Assembly (NCBI RefSeq): GCF_918797525.1
Contig: NZ_OU963893.1
Span: 4,650,001 to 4,714,000, forward strand
Source of the DNA: an unidentified bacterial endosymbiont
Lineage (GTDB): Bacteria; Pseudomonadota; Gammaproteobacteria; Enterobacterales; Enterobacteriaceae
Direction: 5' to 3'
Length of the DNA: 64,000 nucleotides
Shown: positions 44,460 to 56,519 of the stretch, piece after piece
How the letters are laid out: the number at the start of each line of letters is the position of its first letter
Position numbering within the stretch: the first letter of the stretch is position 1
Notes under the pieces: model-generated
Seen by the model: only the letters and a program-made list of their open reading frames with translations
What the model was told of the DNA's origin: nothing
The model's database searches: none
Position numbers and translations under genes: made by a program

Positions 44460-46961
44460 ATGGCTCTGGTTGTGGAATTTACCTGTGTATTGCCCAACGG
44501 GGTTCACGCACGCCCTGCAAGTCAAATCGAAACGCTGTGCAATACATTTATCTCGCAAATGGAGTGGTACAACCTGCGTACAGAGCGCAAAGGCAATGCC
44601 AAAAGCGCACTTGCGCTGATTGGCACCGATACGCTGGCGGGGGATGCCTGCCGCCTGGTTATCCATGGCGAAGATGAGCAGGAAGCGCACCAACGGCTCG
44701 AACAATGGCTACGAGATGAGTTCCCGCACTGTGATGTGCCGCTTAGCGTGGCGATCAATACCGAGCTAGATGCACTGCCGGAATCTCTTCTGCGCCTTAA
44801 CCCGACGCTGTTCCGCGGCCTGCCGGTGTGCAGCGGTAGCGCGCAGGGCACGCTGACGTTGCTGACCTCACTGGATCTTAACACGCTGACCAATTTACCC
44901 GGCGCAAAAAACGCAGACGAAGAGCAGGCAGCGCTGGATAACGGCCTTAACCTGCTGGTCAAAAGTATTGCGCTGCGCGCCCTGGATAGCGACAGCACGG
45001 CCAGCGCAATTCTGGAAGCACATCGCTCGCTTGCTACCGATACCTCACTGCGCCAACACCTGCTTGCTGGCGTGAACCAGGGGCTCAGTTGCGCACAAGC
45101 CACAATCGCGACGGCAAACCATTTCTGCGCTGAGTTCTCACGTTCAGGCAGTAGTTACCTGCAGGAACGGGTGCTGGACGTGCGCGATGTTTGCTATCAA
45201 CTGTTGCAGCATATCTATGGAGAACAGCGATTTCCGGCTCAGGGACAGCTCACTCAGCCGGGCATCTGTCTGGCAGATGACCTTACCCCCGGGCAGTTCC
45301 TGGAACTCGATAAATCCTTACTCACAGGGCTACTGTTAAAAAGCGGTGGAACGACCTCGCATACCGTTATTCTTGCACGTTCCTTTAATATCCCAACGCT
45401 GGTGGGTGTCGATAGTGAAAGCCTTTTGCCATGGCGTGATCAGCTTGTCTTCGTAGATGGCAATGCCGGTGCGGTGGTGGTGAACGCCAGCGACGCGGTA
45501 GCACGCTACTACCGGCAGGAAGCGCGGGTTCAGCAGGCGATACGTGAGCAACACAGTATCTGGCTCGACCGTGAGGCCAGAACCGCCGACGGCCTGCGCA
45601 TTGAAATTGCCGCAAACATTGCTCATGCAGTTGAAGCTCAGACGGCATTTAGCAACGGCGCGGAAGGCGTCGGCTTGTTCCGTACCGAAATGCTTTATAT
45701 GGATCGTACCAGCGCGCCCGGTGAAAATGAGCTTTACAACATTTTTTGTCAGGCGCTTAAAGGGGCAAACGGGCGCAGCATTATTGTCCGCACCATGGAT
45801 ATCGGTGGGGATAAGCCCGTGGATTATCTGAACATTCCGCCGGAGAATAATCCGTTCCTCGGCTATCGTGCCGTCCGCATTTATGAAGAGTATTCCACCC
45901 TTTTCACCACCCAACTGCGGGCGATCCTCCGCGCCTCTGCCCACGGCAGCCTGAAGATCATGATCCCGATGATCTCCTCAATGGAAGAGATCCTGTGGGT
46001 AAAAGAAAAACTCGCCGAAGCAAAGCAGCAGCTTCGCGCTGAGCATGTACCGTTTGAGGAAAAGATCCCCCTTGGCATCATGCTCGAAGTGCCATCGGTG
46101 ATGTTCATCATCGATCAATGCTGTGAAGAGATTGATTTCTTTAGTATCGGCAGCAATGACCTGACGCAGTATCTTTTGGCCGTCGACCGTGACAACACGA
46201 AAGTGACGCGCCATTACAACAGCCTGAATCCGGCCTTCCTGCGTGCGCTTGATTACGCGGTGCAGGCCGTGCATCGCCAGGGAAAATGGATTGGTCTGTG
46301 CGGTGAGTTGGGCGCAAAAGGCTCGGTATTGCCACTGCTGGTTGGGCTGGGTCTTGATGAGCTGAGTATGGGTTCGCCAGCTATTCCGGCCACCAAAGCA
46401 CGTCTGGCACAGCTTGATGGCCGCGCCTGCCGTCAGTTGCTCAACCAGGCGATGGCCTGTCGGACATCGCTTGAAGTGGAACATCTTCTCGCACAGTTCC
46501 GCATGAATCAGCAGGACGCACCGCTGGTGACGCCACGCTGCATTTCGCTGGATAACGACTGGAACAGTAAAGAAGAGGTCATGAAAGGCATGACCGATAA
46601 CCTGCTGCTCGCAGAACGTTGCCGCTATCCCCGCAAACTGGAGGCCGATCTGTGGGCGCGTGAAGCCGTGTTCTCCACCGGGCTTGGCTTTAGTTTCGCC
46701 ATTCCGCACAGCAAATCCGAGCATATTGAGCAGTCCACCATCAGCGTGGCGCGCCTTAACGCGCCGGTCAAGTGGGGTGAGGAAGAAGCCCAGTTCATCA
46801 TTATGCTCACGTTGAACAAACATGGCGCAGGCGACCAGCACATGCGTATTTTCTCCCGCCTGGCGCGCCGCATCATGCATGAAGATTTCCGCAGCGCGCT
46901 GGTCAACGCCAGCTCAGAGGAAGCCATTGTCTCCCTGCTGCAACACGAATTAGAACTTTAA
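44460..46961 (+). CDS. ptsA: Multiphosphoryl transfer protein PtsA (HPr-EI-EIIA)
   Basis: This 833-residue PTS fusion protein is the same length as in E. coli. It has an N-terminal HPr-like domain with His16 in NGVHARPAS, an enzyme I domain with the phosphohistidine at His301 ([11 protein letters not shown]) and the PEP-binding motifs [11 protein letters not shown] and [14 protein letters not shown], and a C-terminal fructose-type EIIA with His750 in [10 protein letters not shown]. It can carry phosphate from PEP to FrwB and FrwD without the general PTS. It is the first gene of ptsA-fsaB-gldA. Confidence 0.95.
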   Translation: MALVVEFTCVLPNGVHARPASQIETLCNTFISQMEWYNLRTERKGNAKSALALIGTDTLAGDACRLVIHGEDEQEAHQRLEQWLRDEFPHCDVPLSVAINTELDALPESLLRLNPTLFRGLPVCSGSAQGTLTLLTSLDLNTLTNLPGAKNADEEQAALDNGLNLLVKSIALRALDSDSTASAILEAHRSLATDTSLRQHLLAGVNQGLSCAQATIATANHFCAEFSRSGSSYLQERVLDVRDVCYQLLQHIYGEQRFPAQGQLTQPGICLADDLTPGQFLELDKSLLTGLLLKSGGTTSHTVILARSFNIPTLVGVDSESLLPWRDQLVFVDGNAGAVVVNASDAVARYYRQEARVQQAIREQHSIWLDREARTADGLRIEIAANIAHAVEAQTAFSNGAEGVGLFRTEMLYMDRTSAPGENELYNIFCQALKGANGRSIIVRTMDIGGDKPVDYLNIPPENNPFLGYRAVRIYEEYSTLFTTQLRAILRASAHGSLKIMIPMISSMEEILWVKEKLAEAKQQLRAEHVPFEEKIPLGIMLEVPSVMFIIDQCCEEIDFFSIGSNDLTQYLLAVDRDNTKVTRHYNSLNPAFLRALDYAVQAVHRQGKWIGLCGELGAKGSVLPLLVGLGLDELSMGSPAIPATKARLAQLDGRACRQLLNQAMACRTSLEVEHLLAQFRMNQQDAPLVTPRCISLDNDWNSKEEVMKGMTDNLLLAERCRYPRKLEADLWAREAVFSTGLGFSFAIPHSKSEHIEQSTISVARLNAPVKWGEEEAQFIIMLTLNKHGAGDQHMRIFSRLARRIMHEDFRSALVNASSEEAIVSLLQHELEL

Positions 46962-46974
46962 CCGAGGAAGCGTG

Positions 46975-47637
46975 ATGGAACTGTACCTGGATACCGCCAA
47001 CGTGGCAGAAGTCGAGCGCCTGGCGCGCATTTTTCCCATTGCGGGAGTCACCACTAACCCGAGCATTGTCGCTGCCAGTCGTGAAACTCTCCGGACGGTG
47101 CTGCCGCGTCTGCAACAGGCCATCGGGCCAGAGGGCACGCTGTTCGCCCAGACCATGAGCCGGGACGCCGAAGGCATGGTGGCGGAGGCCAAACGCCTGA
47201 GCCAGGCGATTACGGGGATCGTGGTGAAAATCCCGGTGACTGCCGAAGGGCTTGTTGCGATAAAAATGCTCAAAACAGAGGGTATTACCACGCTTGGCAC
47301 CGCAGTATACAGCGCAGCGCAGGGTCTATTGGCCGCGCTGGCGGGAGCAAAATATGTCGCACCGTATGTAAACCGCGTCGACGCCCAGGGCGGGGACGGT
47401 ATTCGCATGGTACAAGAGCTGCAATCCCTGCTGGCGCGGCATGCGCCAGCAAGCAAGGTGCTGGCTGCCAGCTTCAAAACACCACGTCAGGCACTGGACT
47501 GTCTGCTTGCCGGATGTGAAGCAATAACGCTTCCTTTAGATGTAGCGCAACAAATGCTCAGCGCCCCGGCAGTAGAGTCAGCTATAGAGAAGTTCGAGCA
47601 AGACTGGAAAAACGCGTTTGGCAACCTCAACCTCTAA
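46975..47637 (+). CDS. fsaB: Fructose-6-phosphate aldolase FsaB
   Basis: FsaB is a class I transaldolase-family aldolase. The 220-residue length equals that of E. coli FsaB, and Lys85 in [10 protein letters not shown] is the Schiff-base lysine. The family start is [10 protein letters not shown] with [10 protein letters not shown]. It cleaves fructose-6-phosphate-type substrates to glyceraldehyde-3-phosphate plus dihydroxyacetone or, with 1-deoxyfructose-6-phosphate, hydroxyacetone. The ATG at 46975 is preferred to the GTG one codon upstream. It lies 13 bp after ptsA. Confidence 0.95.
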   Translation: MELYLDTANVAEVERLARIFPIAGVTTNPSIVAASRETLRTVLPRLQQAIGPEGTLFAQTMSRDAEGMVAEAKRLSQAITGIVVKIPVTAEGLVAIKMLKTEGITTLGTAVYSAAQGLLAALAGAKYVAPYVNRVDAQGGDGIRMVQELQSLLARHAPASKVLAASFKTPRQALDCLLAGCEAITLPLDVAQQMLSAPAVESAIEKFEQDWKNAFGNLNL

Positions 47638-47649
47638 GGGAGGACCGTT

Positions 47650-48753
47650 ATGGACCGTATTATTCAATCGCCCGGAAAATATATTCAGGGCGCGGATGTT
47701 CTCACCCGCCTCGGCGATTACCTGAAACCGCTGGCTAATCGCTGGCTGGTGGTGGGCGATAAATTTGTGCTGGGATTTGCAGACGCAACCCTGCGTCACA
47801 GCTTCGAAAAGGCGCAACTACATGCCGAAATCGCGCCCTTTGGCGGCGAGTGTTCGCAAAATGAAATCGACAGGTTAAAAAAACTGGCGGACAGCGCCGA
47901 CTGTATGGCGGTACTGGGCATCGGCGGGGGTAAAACGCTGGATACCGCCAAAGCGCTGGCGCATTTTATGAACGTACCGGTCGCCATTGCACCCACTATC
48001 GCCTCTACCGACGCACCGTGCAGCGCCCTTTCCGTCATCTATACCGACAGCGGCGAGTTCGATCACTACCTGATGCTGCCGCACAACCCAAACATGGTCA
48101 TTGTTGACACCAACGTGGTGGCAGGTGCGCCGGCACGTCTGCTGGCGGCCGGGATTGGCGATGCACTGGCAACCTGGTTTGAAGCGCGCGCCTGCTCCCG
48201 AAGCGGGGCCACGACCATGGCTGGCGGCAAGTGTACTCAGGCTGCCCTGGCGCTGGCGGAGCTATGCTACAACACGCTGGTTGAAGAGGGTGAAAAAGCG
48301 ATGCTGGCAGCGGAGCAGCACGTCGTTACTCCGGCCCTGGAACGCATTATCGAAGCAAATACCTATTTAAGCGGCGTGGGCTTTGAAAGTGGCGGACTGG
48401 CGGCAGCACACGCCATTCATAACGGCATGACGGCCGTACCGGATGCGCATCACTGCTATCACGGGGAGAAAGTCGCGTTTGGCACGCTGACGCAGCTGGT
48501 ACTGGAAAATGCGCCGATTGAAGAAATAGAAACCGTTGCGGCGCTTTGCCATCGCGTCGGCTTGCCAATTACGCTGGCACAGCTAAACATTAAAGAGGAT
48601 ATCCCGACCAAAATGCGTCTGATAGCCGAGGCGTCTTGTGCAAACGGAGAAACTATACACAACATGCCAGGCGGCGTGTCACCGGATCAGGTTTACGCGG
48701 CGTTACTGGTTGCTGACCAGTATGGACAGCGGTTCTTGCAGGAGAGGGAATAG
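47650..48753 (+). CDS. gldA: Glycerol dehydrogenase GldA
   Basis: GldA is an NAD+-dependent, metal-containing alcohol dehydrogenase that oxidises glycerol to dihydroxyacetone and reduces hydroxyacetone to 1,2-propanediol. The 367-residue length equals that of E. coli. Metal ligands lie in [24 protein letters not shown] and [12 protein letters not shown]. It lies 12 bp after fsaB in the same operon, where it can re-oxidise NADH on the hydroxyacetone that FsaB releases. Confidence 0.97.
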   Translation: MDRIIQSPGKYIQGADVLTRLGDYLKPLANRWLVVGDKFVLGFADATLRHSFEKAQLHAEIAPFGGECSQNEIDRLKKLADSADCMAVLGIGGGKTLDTAKALAHFMNVPVAIAPTIASTDAPCSALSVIYTDSGEFDHYLMLPHNPNMVIVDTNVVAGAPARLLAAGIGDALATWFEARACSRSGATTMAGGKCTQAALALAELCYNTLVEEGEKAMLAAEQHVVTPALERIIEANTYLSGVGFESGGLAAAHAIHNGMTAVPDAHHCYHGEKVAFGTLTQLVLENAPIEEIETVAALCHRVGLPITLAQLNIKEDIPTKMRLIAEASCANGETIHNMPGGVSPDQVYAALLVADQYGQRFLQERE

Positions 48754-48760
48754 AGAAATT

Positions 48761-48786
48761 GCCGGGTGGCGGTGGCGCCACCCGGC
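48761..48786. terminator. Bidirectional hairpin gldA/katG
   Basis: GCCGGGTGGCG-GTGG-CGCCACCCGGC is a perfect 11-bp stem between the convergent stops of gldA and katG. It also resembles a REP unit. E. coli has yijE and yijF in this interval; here only 40 bp remain. Confidence 0.75.
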
Positions 48787-48793
48787 ATGATAA

Positions 48794-50974
48794 CTACAGC
48801 AGGTCGAAACGATCCAATTCCATTACTTTCGTCCATGCCGCGACAAAGTCCTTCACGAACTTCTCGCTGGCATCGCTGCTGGCATAAACTTCTGCCAGTG
48901 CGCGCAGAACGGCATTAGAACCAAATACCAGGTCAGCGCGGGTTGCGGTGTATTTCACTTCACCACTGACACGATCGCTTCCGGCAAACAGCTCGTTCGA
49001 CTCATCAGTCGCTTTCCACTGGGTATTCATATCCAGCAGATTCACGAAGAAGTCGTTACTCAGAACGCCCTCGCGTTCGGTGAACACACCATTCTTACTG
49101 CCATCGAAATTCGCACCCAACACACGCAAGCCGCCAATCAGCACCGTCAGTTCTGGTGCGGTTAGCGTCAGTTGCTGCGCTTTATCAATCAGCAGTGACT
49201 CGGTAGTGGAAACATCAACCTGCGCACGGTAGTTGCGGAAGCCATCAGCAATCGGCTCGAGCAGGTTAAACATCTCGATATCCGTCTGATCTTGTCGAGC
49301 ATCCACGCGGCCCGGCGTAAACGGCACTGAGACGTAAACACCCGCCGCTTTGGCGGCTTGCTCAACGCCTACCACACCCGCCAGCACGATGATATCGGCC
49401 AGAGAGGCTTTATGGGCAGTTTTATAAATGTCTTCCAGCACTGGCAGAGCACGTACAGCCGCTGCGTTGACATCCCAGCTACGCTGTGGTGCCAGCGCCA
49501 GACGCGCGCCGTTTGCGCCACCACGCTTGTCACCGCCACGGAAAGTAGACGCTGACGCCCAGGCAACGGACACCAGCTCACTCACGGAAAGACCTGAGGC
49601 AGCAATGTCAGCTTTCAGGCTTTCAATATCTGCAGCGCTTGGCTGGAAGAACGGCTGTGGCAGCGGATCTTGCCAGATAAGCTCTTCTTTTGGCACTTCC
49701 GGTCCGAGGTAGCGAGACACTGGCCCCATATCGCGGTGAGTCAGTTTGAACCATGCGCGCGCGAACGCTTCGTTGAAAGCCTGAGGGTCGTTCAGGAAGC
49801 GGCGAGAAATTTTCTCGAACTCCGGGTCAAAACGCAGCGTCAGGTCGGTGACCAGCATGGTTGGTTTACGTTTTTTCGACGGGTCAAATGGGTCAGGCAT
49901 AATTTCTGGGGCATCGACAGCTTCAAACTGAATCGCACCGGCCGGGCTGCGGGTCTGTACCCATTCATACTTGAACAGGTTCTCGAAGAAGTAGTTGCTC
50001 CACTGGGTCGGGGTTTGCGACCAGATAACTTCCAGGCCGGAAGTGATGGCGTCCGCACCTATCCCCGTACCATGCGTACTGGTCCAGCCCAAGCCCTGCG
50101 CTTCAATCGGCGAGGCTTCTGGATCGGTGCCAACATGCGTTGCTTCACCCGCACCGTGGGTTTTACCCAGCGTATGACCGCCCGCAATCAGCGCTACGGT
50201 CTCTTCATCGTCCATCCCCATGTTGCCAAAAGTGGCGCGAATAGCCGCCGCCGCAGACAGCGGTTCACCACTGGCATTTGGCCCTTCCGGGTTCACGTAA
50301 ATCAGCCCCATTTCGGTAGCCGCCAGCGGGCGTTTCGCCAGCGCTTCAGGGTCACGATGGGTCAGCCAGGCTTTTTCGTCACCCCAGTTTACGTCCAGAT
50401 CCGGTTCCCAGACGTCTTCACGCCCGGCACCAAAACCAAAAGTGCGGAAGCCTGAATTTTCCAGCGCCACGTTCCCCGCGAGAATAAACAGGTCAGCCCA
50501 GGAGATTTTTTGCCCATATTTTTGCTTGATGGGCCACAGCAGACGGCGAGCTTTATCGAGGCTTACGTTATCAGGCCAGGAGTTCAGCGGCGCAAAGCGC
50601 TGTTGGCCACGCCCGGCGCCACCACGTCCGTCAACGGAACGATAGGTCCCTGCACCGTGCCAGGCCATACGAATAAACAGGCCCGCATAGCTGCCCCAGT
50701 CGGCTGGCCACCACGGTTGAGAGTCGGTTAAAAGTGCTTTCAGATCGCCTTTAAGTGCAGAGTAATCAAGCTTGCTAAATTCTTTGCGGTAGTCGAAGTC
50801 TTCACCCAAGGGGTTTGAACGCCCGGAATGTTGATTAAGTAGGTCAATGCGCAGTTGTTTAGGCCACCACTCTTTGCTGCCAGTGCCTGCACCCGCGCTG
50901 TGATCGACGCCGCCCTGATGGAACGGACACTTGCCGACCGATGCGGCTTTATTGGTATCGTCTGACGTGCTCAT
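48794..50974 (-). CDS. katG: Catalase-peroxidase KatG
   Basis: KatG is a haem catalase-peroxidase that removes hydrogen peroxide. The 726-residue length equals that of E. coli. The distal motif [12 protein letters not shown] and the proximal histidine region [16 protein letters not shown] are present, followed by the catalytically inactive C-terminal duplicate domain. OxyR control is expected from E. coli, with oxyR itself in this window, but I could not mark a clear OxyR site in the 200-bp upstream region. Confidence 0.98.
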   Translation of the reverse strand: MSTSDDTNKAASVGKCPFHQGGVDHSAGAGTGSKEWWPKQLRIDLLNQHSGRSNPLGEDFDYRKEFSKLDYSALKGDLKALLTDSQPWWPADWGSYAGLFIRMAWHGAGTYRSVDGRGGAGRGQQRFAPLNSWPDNVSLDKARRLLWPIKQKYGQKISWADLFILAGNVALENSGFRTFGFGAGREDVWEPDLDVNWGDEKAWLTHRDPEALAKRPLAATEMGLIYVNPEGPNASGEPLSAAAAIRATFGNMGMDDEETVALIAGGHTLGKTHGAGEATHVGTDPEASPIEAQGLGWTSTHGTGIGADAITSGLEVIWSQTPTQWSNYFFENLFKYEWVQTRSPAGAIQFEAVDAPEIMPDPFDPSKKRKPTMLVTDLTLRFDPEFEKISRRFLNDPQAFNEAFARAWFKLTHRDMGPVSRYLGPEVPKEELIWQDPLPQPFFQPSAADIESLKADIAASGLSVSELVSVAWASASTFRGGDKRGGANGARLALAPQRSWDVNAAAVRALPVLEDIYKTAHKASLADIIVLAGVVGVEQAAKAAGVYVSVPFTPGRVDARQDQTDIEMFNLLEPIADGFRNYRAQVDVSTTESLLIDKAQQLTLTAPELTVLIGGLRVLGANFDGSKNGVFTEREGVLSNDFFVNLLDMNTQWKATDESNELFAGSDRVSGEVKYTATRADLVFGSNAVLRALAEVYASSDASEKFVKDFVAAWTKVMELDRFDLL

Positions 50975-51152
50975 CGCTATGCTCCCTTTATAGTGTTACC
51001 GTTACGATATATGCCTTTATTGATAAGGTATAGCTGGGATAACCCACAGATTCGATAGTTAATTCCGTTTAATTACACTTTGAAAATATGTGACTTAATC
51101 ACGGCTTAAGCAGCATTACTGATATGGCAGAAAAATAAAACCCTTATAAATC

Positions 51153-51180
51153 AAAAAACCCTCCGAAGAGGGCTTTTTTT
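51153..51180 (-). terminator. metF terminator
   Basis: On the minus strand GCCCTC-TTCG-GAGGGT is followed by TTTTTTGA, with A-rich sequence before it, directly after the metF stop. It also works in reverse, for the DNA upstream of katG. Confidence 0.85.
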
Positions 51181-51181
51181 G

Positions 51182-52075
<894 letters not shown>

Positions 52076-52114
52076 TTACCCCTATCAATCGCGTGTCGTT
52101 GTTTGTTGTGTTGT

Positions 52115-52146
52115 GAACTTCTATACGTTTAGACGTCCAGATGTAA
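52115..52146. promoter_or_regulatory. Met-box array before metF (MetJ operator)
   Basis: Four tandem 8-mers resemble the AGACGTCT consensus: GAACTTCT, ATACGTTT, AGACGTCC and AGATGTAA. They end about 43 bp upstream of the metF ATG on the minus strand. Confidence 0.85.
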
Positions 52147-52246
52147 AAATGACGGAAAAGCGCGGTGGCGTCAATAGAAATAATCAACAATAACGGTGAG
52201 GGATGTTCAGGCAAGATGAAGGGAGTTCATGTTGGGGGTAAGAAGG

Positions 52247-52316
52247 CCCCTCACCCCAGCGGGGAGAGGGAACGATTACCCCTTCACGCCGTTGGTGAGG
52301 GCCGGGGTGAGAGAGG
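52247..52316. repeat. GC-rich intergenic repeat between metL and metF
   Basis: This stretch contains CCCTCACCCC-AGC-GGGGAGAGGG, then GGTGAGGGCCGGGGTGAGAG, and so several overlapping palindromes. It abuts the metL stop codon and may act as its terminator. Shorter relatives lie at 30857 and 35391. Confidence 0.6.
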
Positions 52317-52317
52317 G

Positions 52318-54750
52318 TTACAGAAGCTTAGCCAGACGATTGATATCAGACTGGATCGCCCCGGCGGTCACATCGCGCCCCGCGCCCGGGCCACGGATCA
52401 CCAGCGGGTTATCGCGATACCAGCGGCTTTCGATAGCGAAGACGTTGTCGCACGGCAGCAGCGCCGCCAGCGGATGTTCAGGACGTACCGCTTCCACACC
52501 GACGCGTGCTTTACCGTTCGCTTCAAAACGCGCTACGTAACGCAGCACCAGACCCATCTCGTTTGCCGCTTCCAGACGTTGCACCATCTGCTCATTCAGC
52601 TCGTCGCCGTTCTCAAAAAAGTGATCGACAGATCCCTCTTCACAGCCCGCAGGCACCAGCGACTCCACGCGAACCTGTCCGGGTTCGATGTCGTAGCCCG
52701 CTTCACGCGCCAGGATCACCAGCTTGCGCATGACGTCTTTACCGGCGAGGTCAACGCGCGGATCCGGCTCGGTTAAGCCCTGCTGCCACGCCTGATCGAC
52801 AAGGTCAGTGAACGGGACTGTGCCATCAAACTGCAGGAACAGCCACGAGAGCGTACCGGAGAAGATCCCACTCAGCGCCAGAATGCTGTCGCCGCTTTCA
52901 ATTAAATCGCGCACGGTATGGTTAACTGGCAGTCCTGCGCCTACGGTGGCGTTATAGAGCCAGTGACGACCGGTTTTCTCAAACGCGTCGTGGATCTGGC
53001 GGTATGTGTCGGTGCTGCTCGCACCCGCCAGCTTATTGGCGCTGATCACATGGAAACCGTGGCTGGCGAAATCGAGGTACTGGTCGGCGAGCTGCTCACT
53101 TGCCGTCACGTCCAGCACCACCAGGTCATCGTATGGGTGGGCGCGCATCCACAGGAACAGCGACTCTTCATCCTGTTCTACCGCTTCATCGTTAAAGAAG
53201 GCCAGCGCACGGCTGGCGTCCAGCCCTTCGTAATTTAGCAGGCTGCGCCAGCTATCCACTACGCCTGCAAGAATAAACTCAAACCCGGTACGCGCCGAAA
53301 GCGTCTCTTGTTCGCGCGCAAACAGTTCCAGCCAGCGGGAACCGATGTTGCCTTTTCCGAACAGCACCAGACCAATACGTTTTTCCGCGCGGAACAACGT
53401 CGTGTGCAGGCCCTGAATCAGGCTCTCGGTTGGCCCTTTACGCAGCACGGCGACCAGGCTAATGCCCTCTTCCGACTGCCAGGTAAATTCAACCGGCTGG
53501 CCCTTTAACTGCTGCCAGAACCGGTGGCAGTGAAGCGGATTTCGGGTAACGCCCGCGCCCACCATTGCCACCAGTGCCAACCCCTGACGCAGGCGAAGCT
53601 CGCCCGGAAGGCCCGCTTCATCAAGAATTTTTAGCGCGCTGTCCGCCACTTCGGCGGTGTAGCAGAATTGCAGTAACTGGCGGTCATTGTGCACGCCTAC
53701 GGCCAGGGGGCGAATCTGAGCACGTTTGAGGATCAGGTCGATGTCTTTGTGCGCCAGCTTGAAGTCCAGGCCCGCAGGGACCTGGAACTCGATTAAACAG
53801 ATGTCGTCGTGGCTGGTCACAATCCGCGCTCCGGTCCCGGAGGCCAGCACGCGTTCAATACGGGTAGAGCCTTGATCCGGGGTATAGCTGCAGCGCAGCT
53901 GCAGGTCGATATCGCTACCGGAAACCGGCTGCAGGGTACGGGCGTGCAGGACCGGTGCCGCCAGACGCGCCAGCTCACTGGCTTCGTCCAGACGTAGCAG
54001 CGGCAGCAGGCAGGCATCTTTCACCTTACGTGGGTCAGCGCTGTAAACCCCGGCCACATCGCTCCAGATGGTGACGCGGGAAACGCCTGCCAGCGCCCCG
54101 ATTTGCGTTGCGGAGTAGTCAGAGCCGTTACGCCCCAGCAGCACCGTTTCGCCCGCATTACTGCGGCTGATAAATCCAGTAACGACTATGCGCTTGCCGG
54201 GATGTTGCACCAGCAGTTGTTGCAGCAGCGGGTAAGACAGGCCTTCATCTACCTGCGGCTGAGCGGCGCGCTCGGCACGCAGAAAATCACGCGCGTCGAG
54301 CCAGGCGGCTTCAACGCCCAGATGCTGTAAAACGGCGGCCATCAGACGCGCGGACCACACTTCCCCATGGCCCACCACTTCCGCGTACACCGCATCGGTT
54401 ATCCCACTATCCAGCAGGGCCGCCAGTCGCTCAAGGTCGTTCGTAAAGGCGCTAATCAGCCCATCCGCTACGTCTGCTGGCAGCAAGCCAGCAATCAGCT
54501 CGCCCTGGTAGCGGCGTAAAGACTGTTGCACCTGATGCGCAGAAAGGCGATCGGTCTGGCTCAGTTTCAGCCAGCTAATCAACTGGTTGGTGGTGCTGCC
54601 CGCCGCAGAGACAACCATCATGTCACCCGGCTGTGAATATTCCGTCATGATCCCTGCGACACGCAGGTAACACTTCACATCAGCAAGACTACTACCACCA
54701 AACTTGTGCAGTTGACGACCCTTCGCCCCTGCCTGCGCTATCACACTCAT
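52318..54750 (-). CDS. metL: Aspartokinase II / homoserine dehydrogenase II
   Basis: MetL is a bifunctional enzyme of the aspartate pathway: an N-terminal aspartate kinase (LHKFGGSSLADV), a central ACT-like region and a C-terminal homoserine dehydrogenase with the NAD(P) motif LVLFGKGNIGSRWLEL and LYNATVGAGLPVNHTVRD. The 810-residue length equals that of E. coli. The ATG at 54750 lies two bases after the metB stop; two further upstream codons are excluded. It forms the metBL operon, repressed by MetJ. Confidence 0.97.
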   Translation of the reverse strand: MSVIAQAGAKGRQLHKFGGSSLADVKCYLRVAGIMTEYSQPGDMMVVSAAGSTTNQLISWLKLSQTDRLSAHQVQQSLRRYQGELIAGLLPADVADGLISAFTNDLERLAALLDSGITDAVYAEVVGHGEVWSARLMAAVLQHLGVEAAWLDARDFLRAERAAQPQVDEGLSYPLLQQLLVQHPGKRIVVTGFISRSNAGETVLLGRNGSDYSATQIGALAGVSRVTIWSDVAGVYSADPRKVKDACLLPLLRLDEASELARLAAPVLHARTLQPVSGSDIDLQLRCSYTPDQGSTRIERVLASGTGARIVTSHDDICLIEFQVPAGLDFKLAHKDIDLILKRAQIRPLAVGVHNDRQLLQFCYTAEVADSALKILDEAGLPGELRLRQGLALVAMVGAGVTRNPLHCHRFWQQLKGQPVEFTWQSEEGISLVAVLRKGPTESLIQGLHTTLFRAEKRIGLVLFGKGNIGSRWLELFAREQETLSARTGFEFILAGVVDSWRSLLNYEGLDASRALAFFNDEAVEQDEESLFLWMRAHPYDDLVVLDVTASEQLADQYLDFASHGFHVISANKLAGASSTDTYRQIHDAFEKTGRHWLYNATVGAGLPVNHTVRDLIESGDSILALSGIFSGTLSWLFLQFDGTVPFTDLVDQAWQQGLTEPDPRVDLAGKDVMRKLVILAREAGYDIEPGQVRVESLVPAGCEEGSVDHFFENGDELNEQMVQRLEAANEMGLVLRYVARFEANGKARVGVEAVRPEHPLAALLPCDNVFAIESRWYRDNPLVIRGPGAGRDVTAGAIQSDINRLAKLL

Positions 54751-54752
54751 GA

Positions 54753-55913
54753 TCACCCCTTGGCTGCAACCTGGAAGCCATTTTCCAGATCGGCAATTAA
54801 ATCTTCAGAATCTTCAATACCGGTCGAAATACGCAGCAGCATCTCAGAAATACCGGCGGCGGCACGTGCTTCTGGTGCCATACCTGCGTGCGTCATGGTC
54901 GCGGCGTGGGAGATTAAGCTCTCAACCCCACCTAAAGATTCCGCCAGCGTAAACAATGACAGCCCGCTCAGGAAGCGACGCAGCGTCTGCTCGTCACCGT
55001 CCAGTTCAAAACTTAACATCGCGCCAAATCCTTTTTGTTGACGCGCGGCTATCTCGTGTCCCTGGTTTTCCGGCAGCGACGGGTGATAAAGCTTCTTCAC
55101 CAGCGGCTGCGTTTTCAGGAAATCGACAATCGCCTGGGCATTGCGCTGCGCAACGTCCATGCGCGGCGACAGCGTACGAATGCCGCGTAACAGCAAATAG
55201 CTGTCAAAGGCGCTGGCGGTAACGCCAATGTTATTGGCCCACCATGCCAGTTCCGTGACAACGTCGGGATCTTTTGCAATCACCACGCCTGCTACCACGT
55301 CAGAATGGCCGTTCAGATATTTAGTGCATGAATGCAATACCAGATCTGCACCCAGCGCCAGCGGGTTCTGAAGGGCCGGACTGAGAAATGTATTATCCAC
55401 TACACTTATCGCTCCCGCATCCCTTGCGAGCTGACAAATTTTCGCAATATCCACAACGCGCAGCAATGGATTGCCTGGACTTTCCACCAGCACCAACTTC
55501 GGCTGCTCTGCAAGCGCCTTTTTTAGCGCCTGTTCGTCGTTTTGATCAACAAACAGCACGCGATAATAACCGCGTTTAGCCAGACTATCGAACAGACGAT
55601 AGCTGCCGCCGTAGCAGTCATGCGGCGCAACCAGCAGATCGCCAGGTTTCAGGAACACGGTCGTGACCAGGTGAATCGCCGACATTCCGGTATTGGTCAG
55701 TACCGCGCCTGCGCCACCCTCCAGCTCCGCCAGCGCGCGTTGGGTCACGTCACGCGTAGGGTTGCCACGACGCGAGTAATCATGCGCGCGGGGTTCATTA
55801 AAGCCGGTGAAATTATAGGTACTGGAAAGATGAATCGGCGGAACAACGCAGCCGTATTGCTCGTCATCATTCAATCCGCTACGCACTGCGATGGTGGCCT
55901 GTTTACGCGTCAT
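54753..55913 (-). CDS. metB: Cystathionine gamma-synthase
   Basis: MetB is a PLP enzyme that joins O-succinylhomoserine and cysteine to cystathionine. The 386-residue length equals that of E. coli. The PLP lysine lies in LHSCTKYLNGHSDVV. It is the first gene of metBL, divergent from metJ across a Met-box array. Confidence 0.98.
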   Translation of the reverse strand: MTRKQATIAVRSGLNDDEQYGCVVPPIHLSSTYNFTGFNEPRAHDYSRRGNPTRDVTQRALAELEGGAGAVLTNTGMSAIHLVTTVFLKPGDLLVAPHDCYGGSYRLFDSLAKRGYYRVLFVDQNDEQALKKALAEQPKLVLVESPGNPLLRVVDIAKICQLARDAGAISVVDNTFLSPALQNPLALGADLVLHSCTKYLNGHSDVVAGVVIAKDPDVVTELAWWANNIGVTASAFDSYLLLRGIRTLSPRMDVAQRNAQAIVDFLKTQPLVKKLYHPSLPENQGHEIAARQQKGFGAMLSFELDGDEQTLRRFLSGLSLFTLAESLGGVESLISHAATMTHAGMAPEARAAAGISEMLLRISTGIEDSEDLIADLENGFQVAAKG

Positions 55914-55974
55914 GGTGAGGGCTTCCTGGCGATGTAGGTGAAAAGTCAGGCACCAGAGTAAACATTGAAGCTAT

Positions 55975-56014
55975 GGACGTCAATACATCTGGACATCTAA
56001 ACTTCTTTGCGTAT
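55975..56014. promoter_or_regulatory. Met-box array between metB and metJ (MetJ operator)
   Basis: Consecutive 8-mers GGACGTCA, ATACATCT, GGACATCT, AAACTTCT and TTGCGTAT resemble the MetJ consensus. They lie in the 276-bp metB-metJ divergent region, as in E. coli. Confidence 0.88.
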
Positions 56015-56189
56015 AGATTGAGCAATGCGCAAATAGCCGTTAAAATTATATGCTTTAGTGCACGCTGCAGCGGCAATATCCGTGCCTCGGTATCGTCTCT
56101 ACGGTAAACTACGTAAGATTACGGTTCAAAATCGACGGTTACAGGTTTTGCACCTTTAGATTAATGACTGAGAGGATTAAAGGTATCTC

Positions 56190-56507
56190 ATGGCTGAATG
56201 GAGCGGCGAATATATCAGTCCATACGCTGAGCACGGTAAGAAGAGTGAACAAGTAAAAAAAATTACGGTTTCCATTCCTCTGAAGGTGTTGAAGATCCTC
56301 ACCGATGAACGCACGCGTCGTCAGGTGAACAACCTGCGTCACGCAACCAACAGCGAGTTGCTTTGCGAAGCGTTCCTGCACGCGTTTACCGGCCAACCGT
56401 TGCCTAACGATGAAGATCTGCGCAAAGAGCGTAGTGATGAAATTCCGGAAGAGGCGAAAGTAATCATGCGTGAGCTGGGTATCGATCCGGACACGTGGGA
56501 ATATTAA
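56190..56507 (+). CDS. metJ: Methionine repressor MetJ
   Basis: MetJ is a ribbon-helix-helix dimer that uses S-adenosylmethionine as co-repressor on tandem Met boxes. The 105-residue length equals that of E. coli. The DNA-contacting beta strand [15 protein letters not shown] and the following helices are unchanged from E. coli as far as I remember. It is divergent from metBL, and its end is marked by a strong hairpin. Confidence 0.98.
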   Translation: MAEWSGEYISPYAEHGKKSEQVKKITVSIPLKVLKILTDERTRRQVNNLRHATNSELLCEAFLHAFTGQPLPNDEDLRKERSDEIPEEAKVIMRELGIDPDTWEY

Positions 56508-56519
56508 CGCTGCGATGCG

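Noticed and set aside
45978-46880. 300-codon frame on the minus strand inside ptsA
   Set aside because: It is antisense to the enzyme I and EIIA domains, with composition typical of a shadow frame and no family motifs.
49670-50455. 261-codon frame opposite katG
   Set aside because: It is antisense to conserved catalase-peroxidase codons and has no domain signal.
51020-51070. Possible OxyR site upstream of katG (two ATAG motifs)
   Set aside because: The two ATAG elements are 25 bp apart, not the 22 bp of the OxyR motif, and the CTAT halves are poor.
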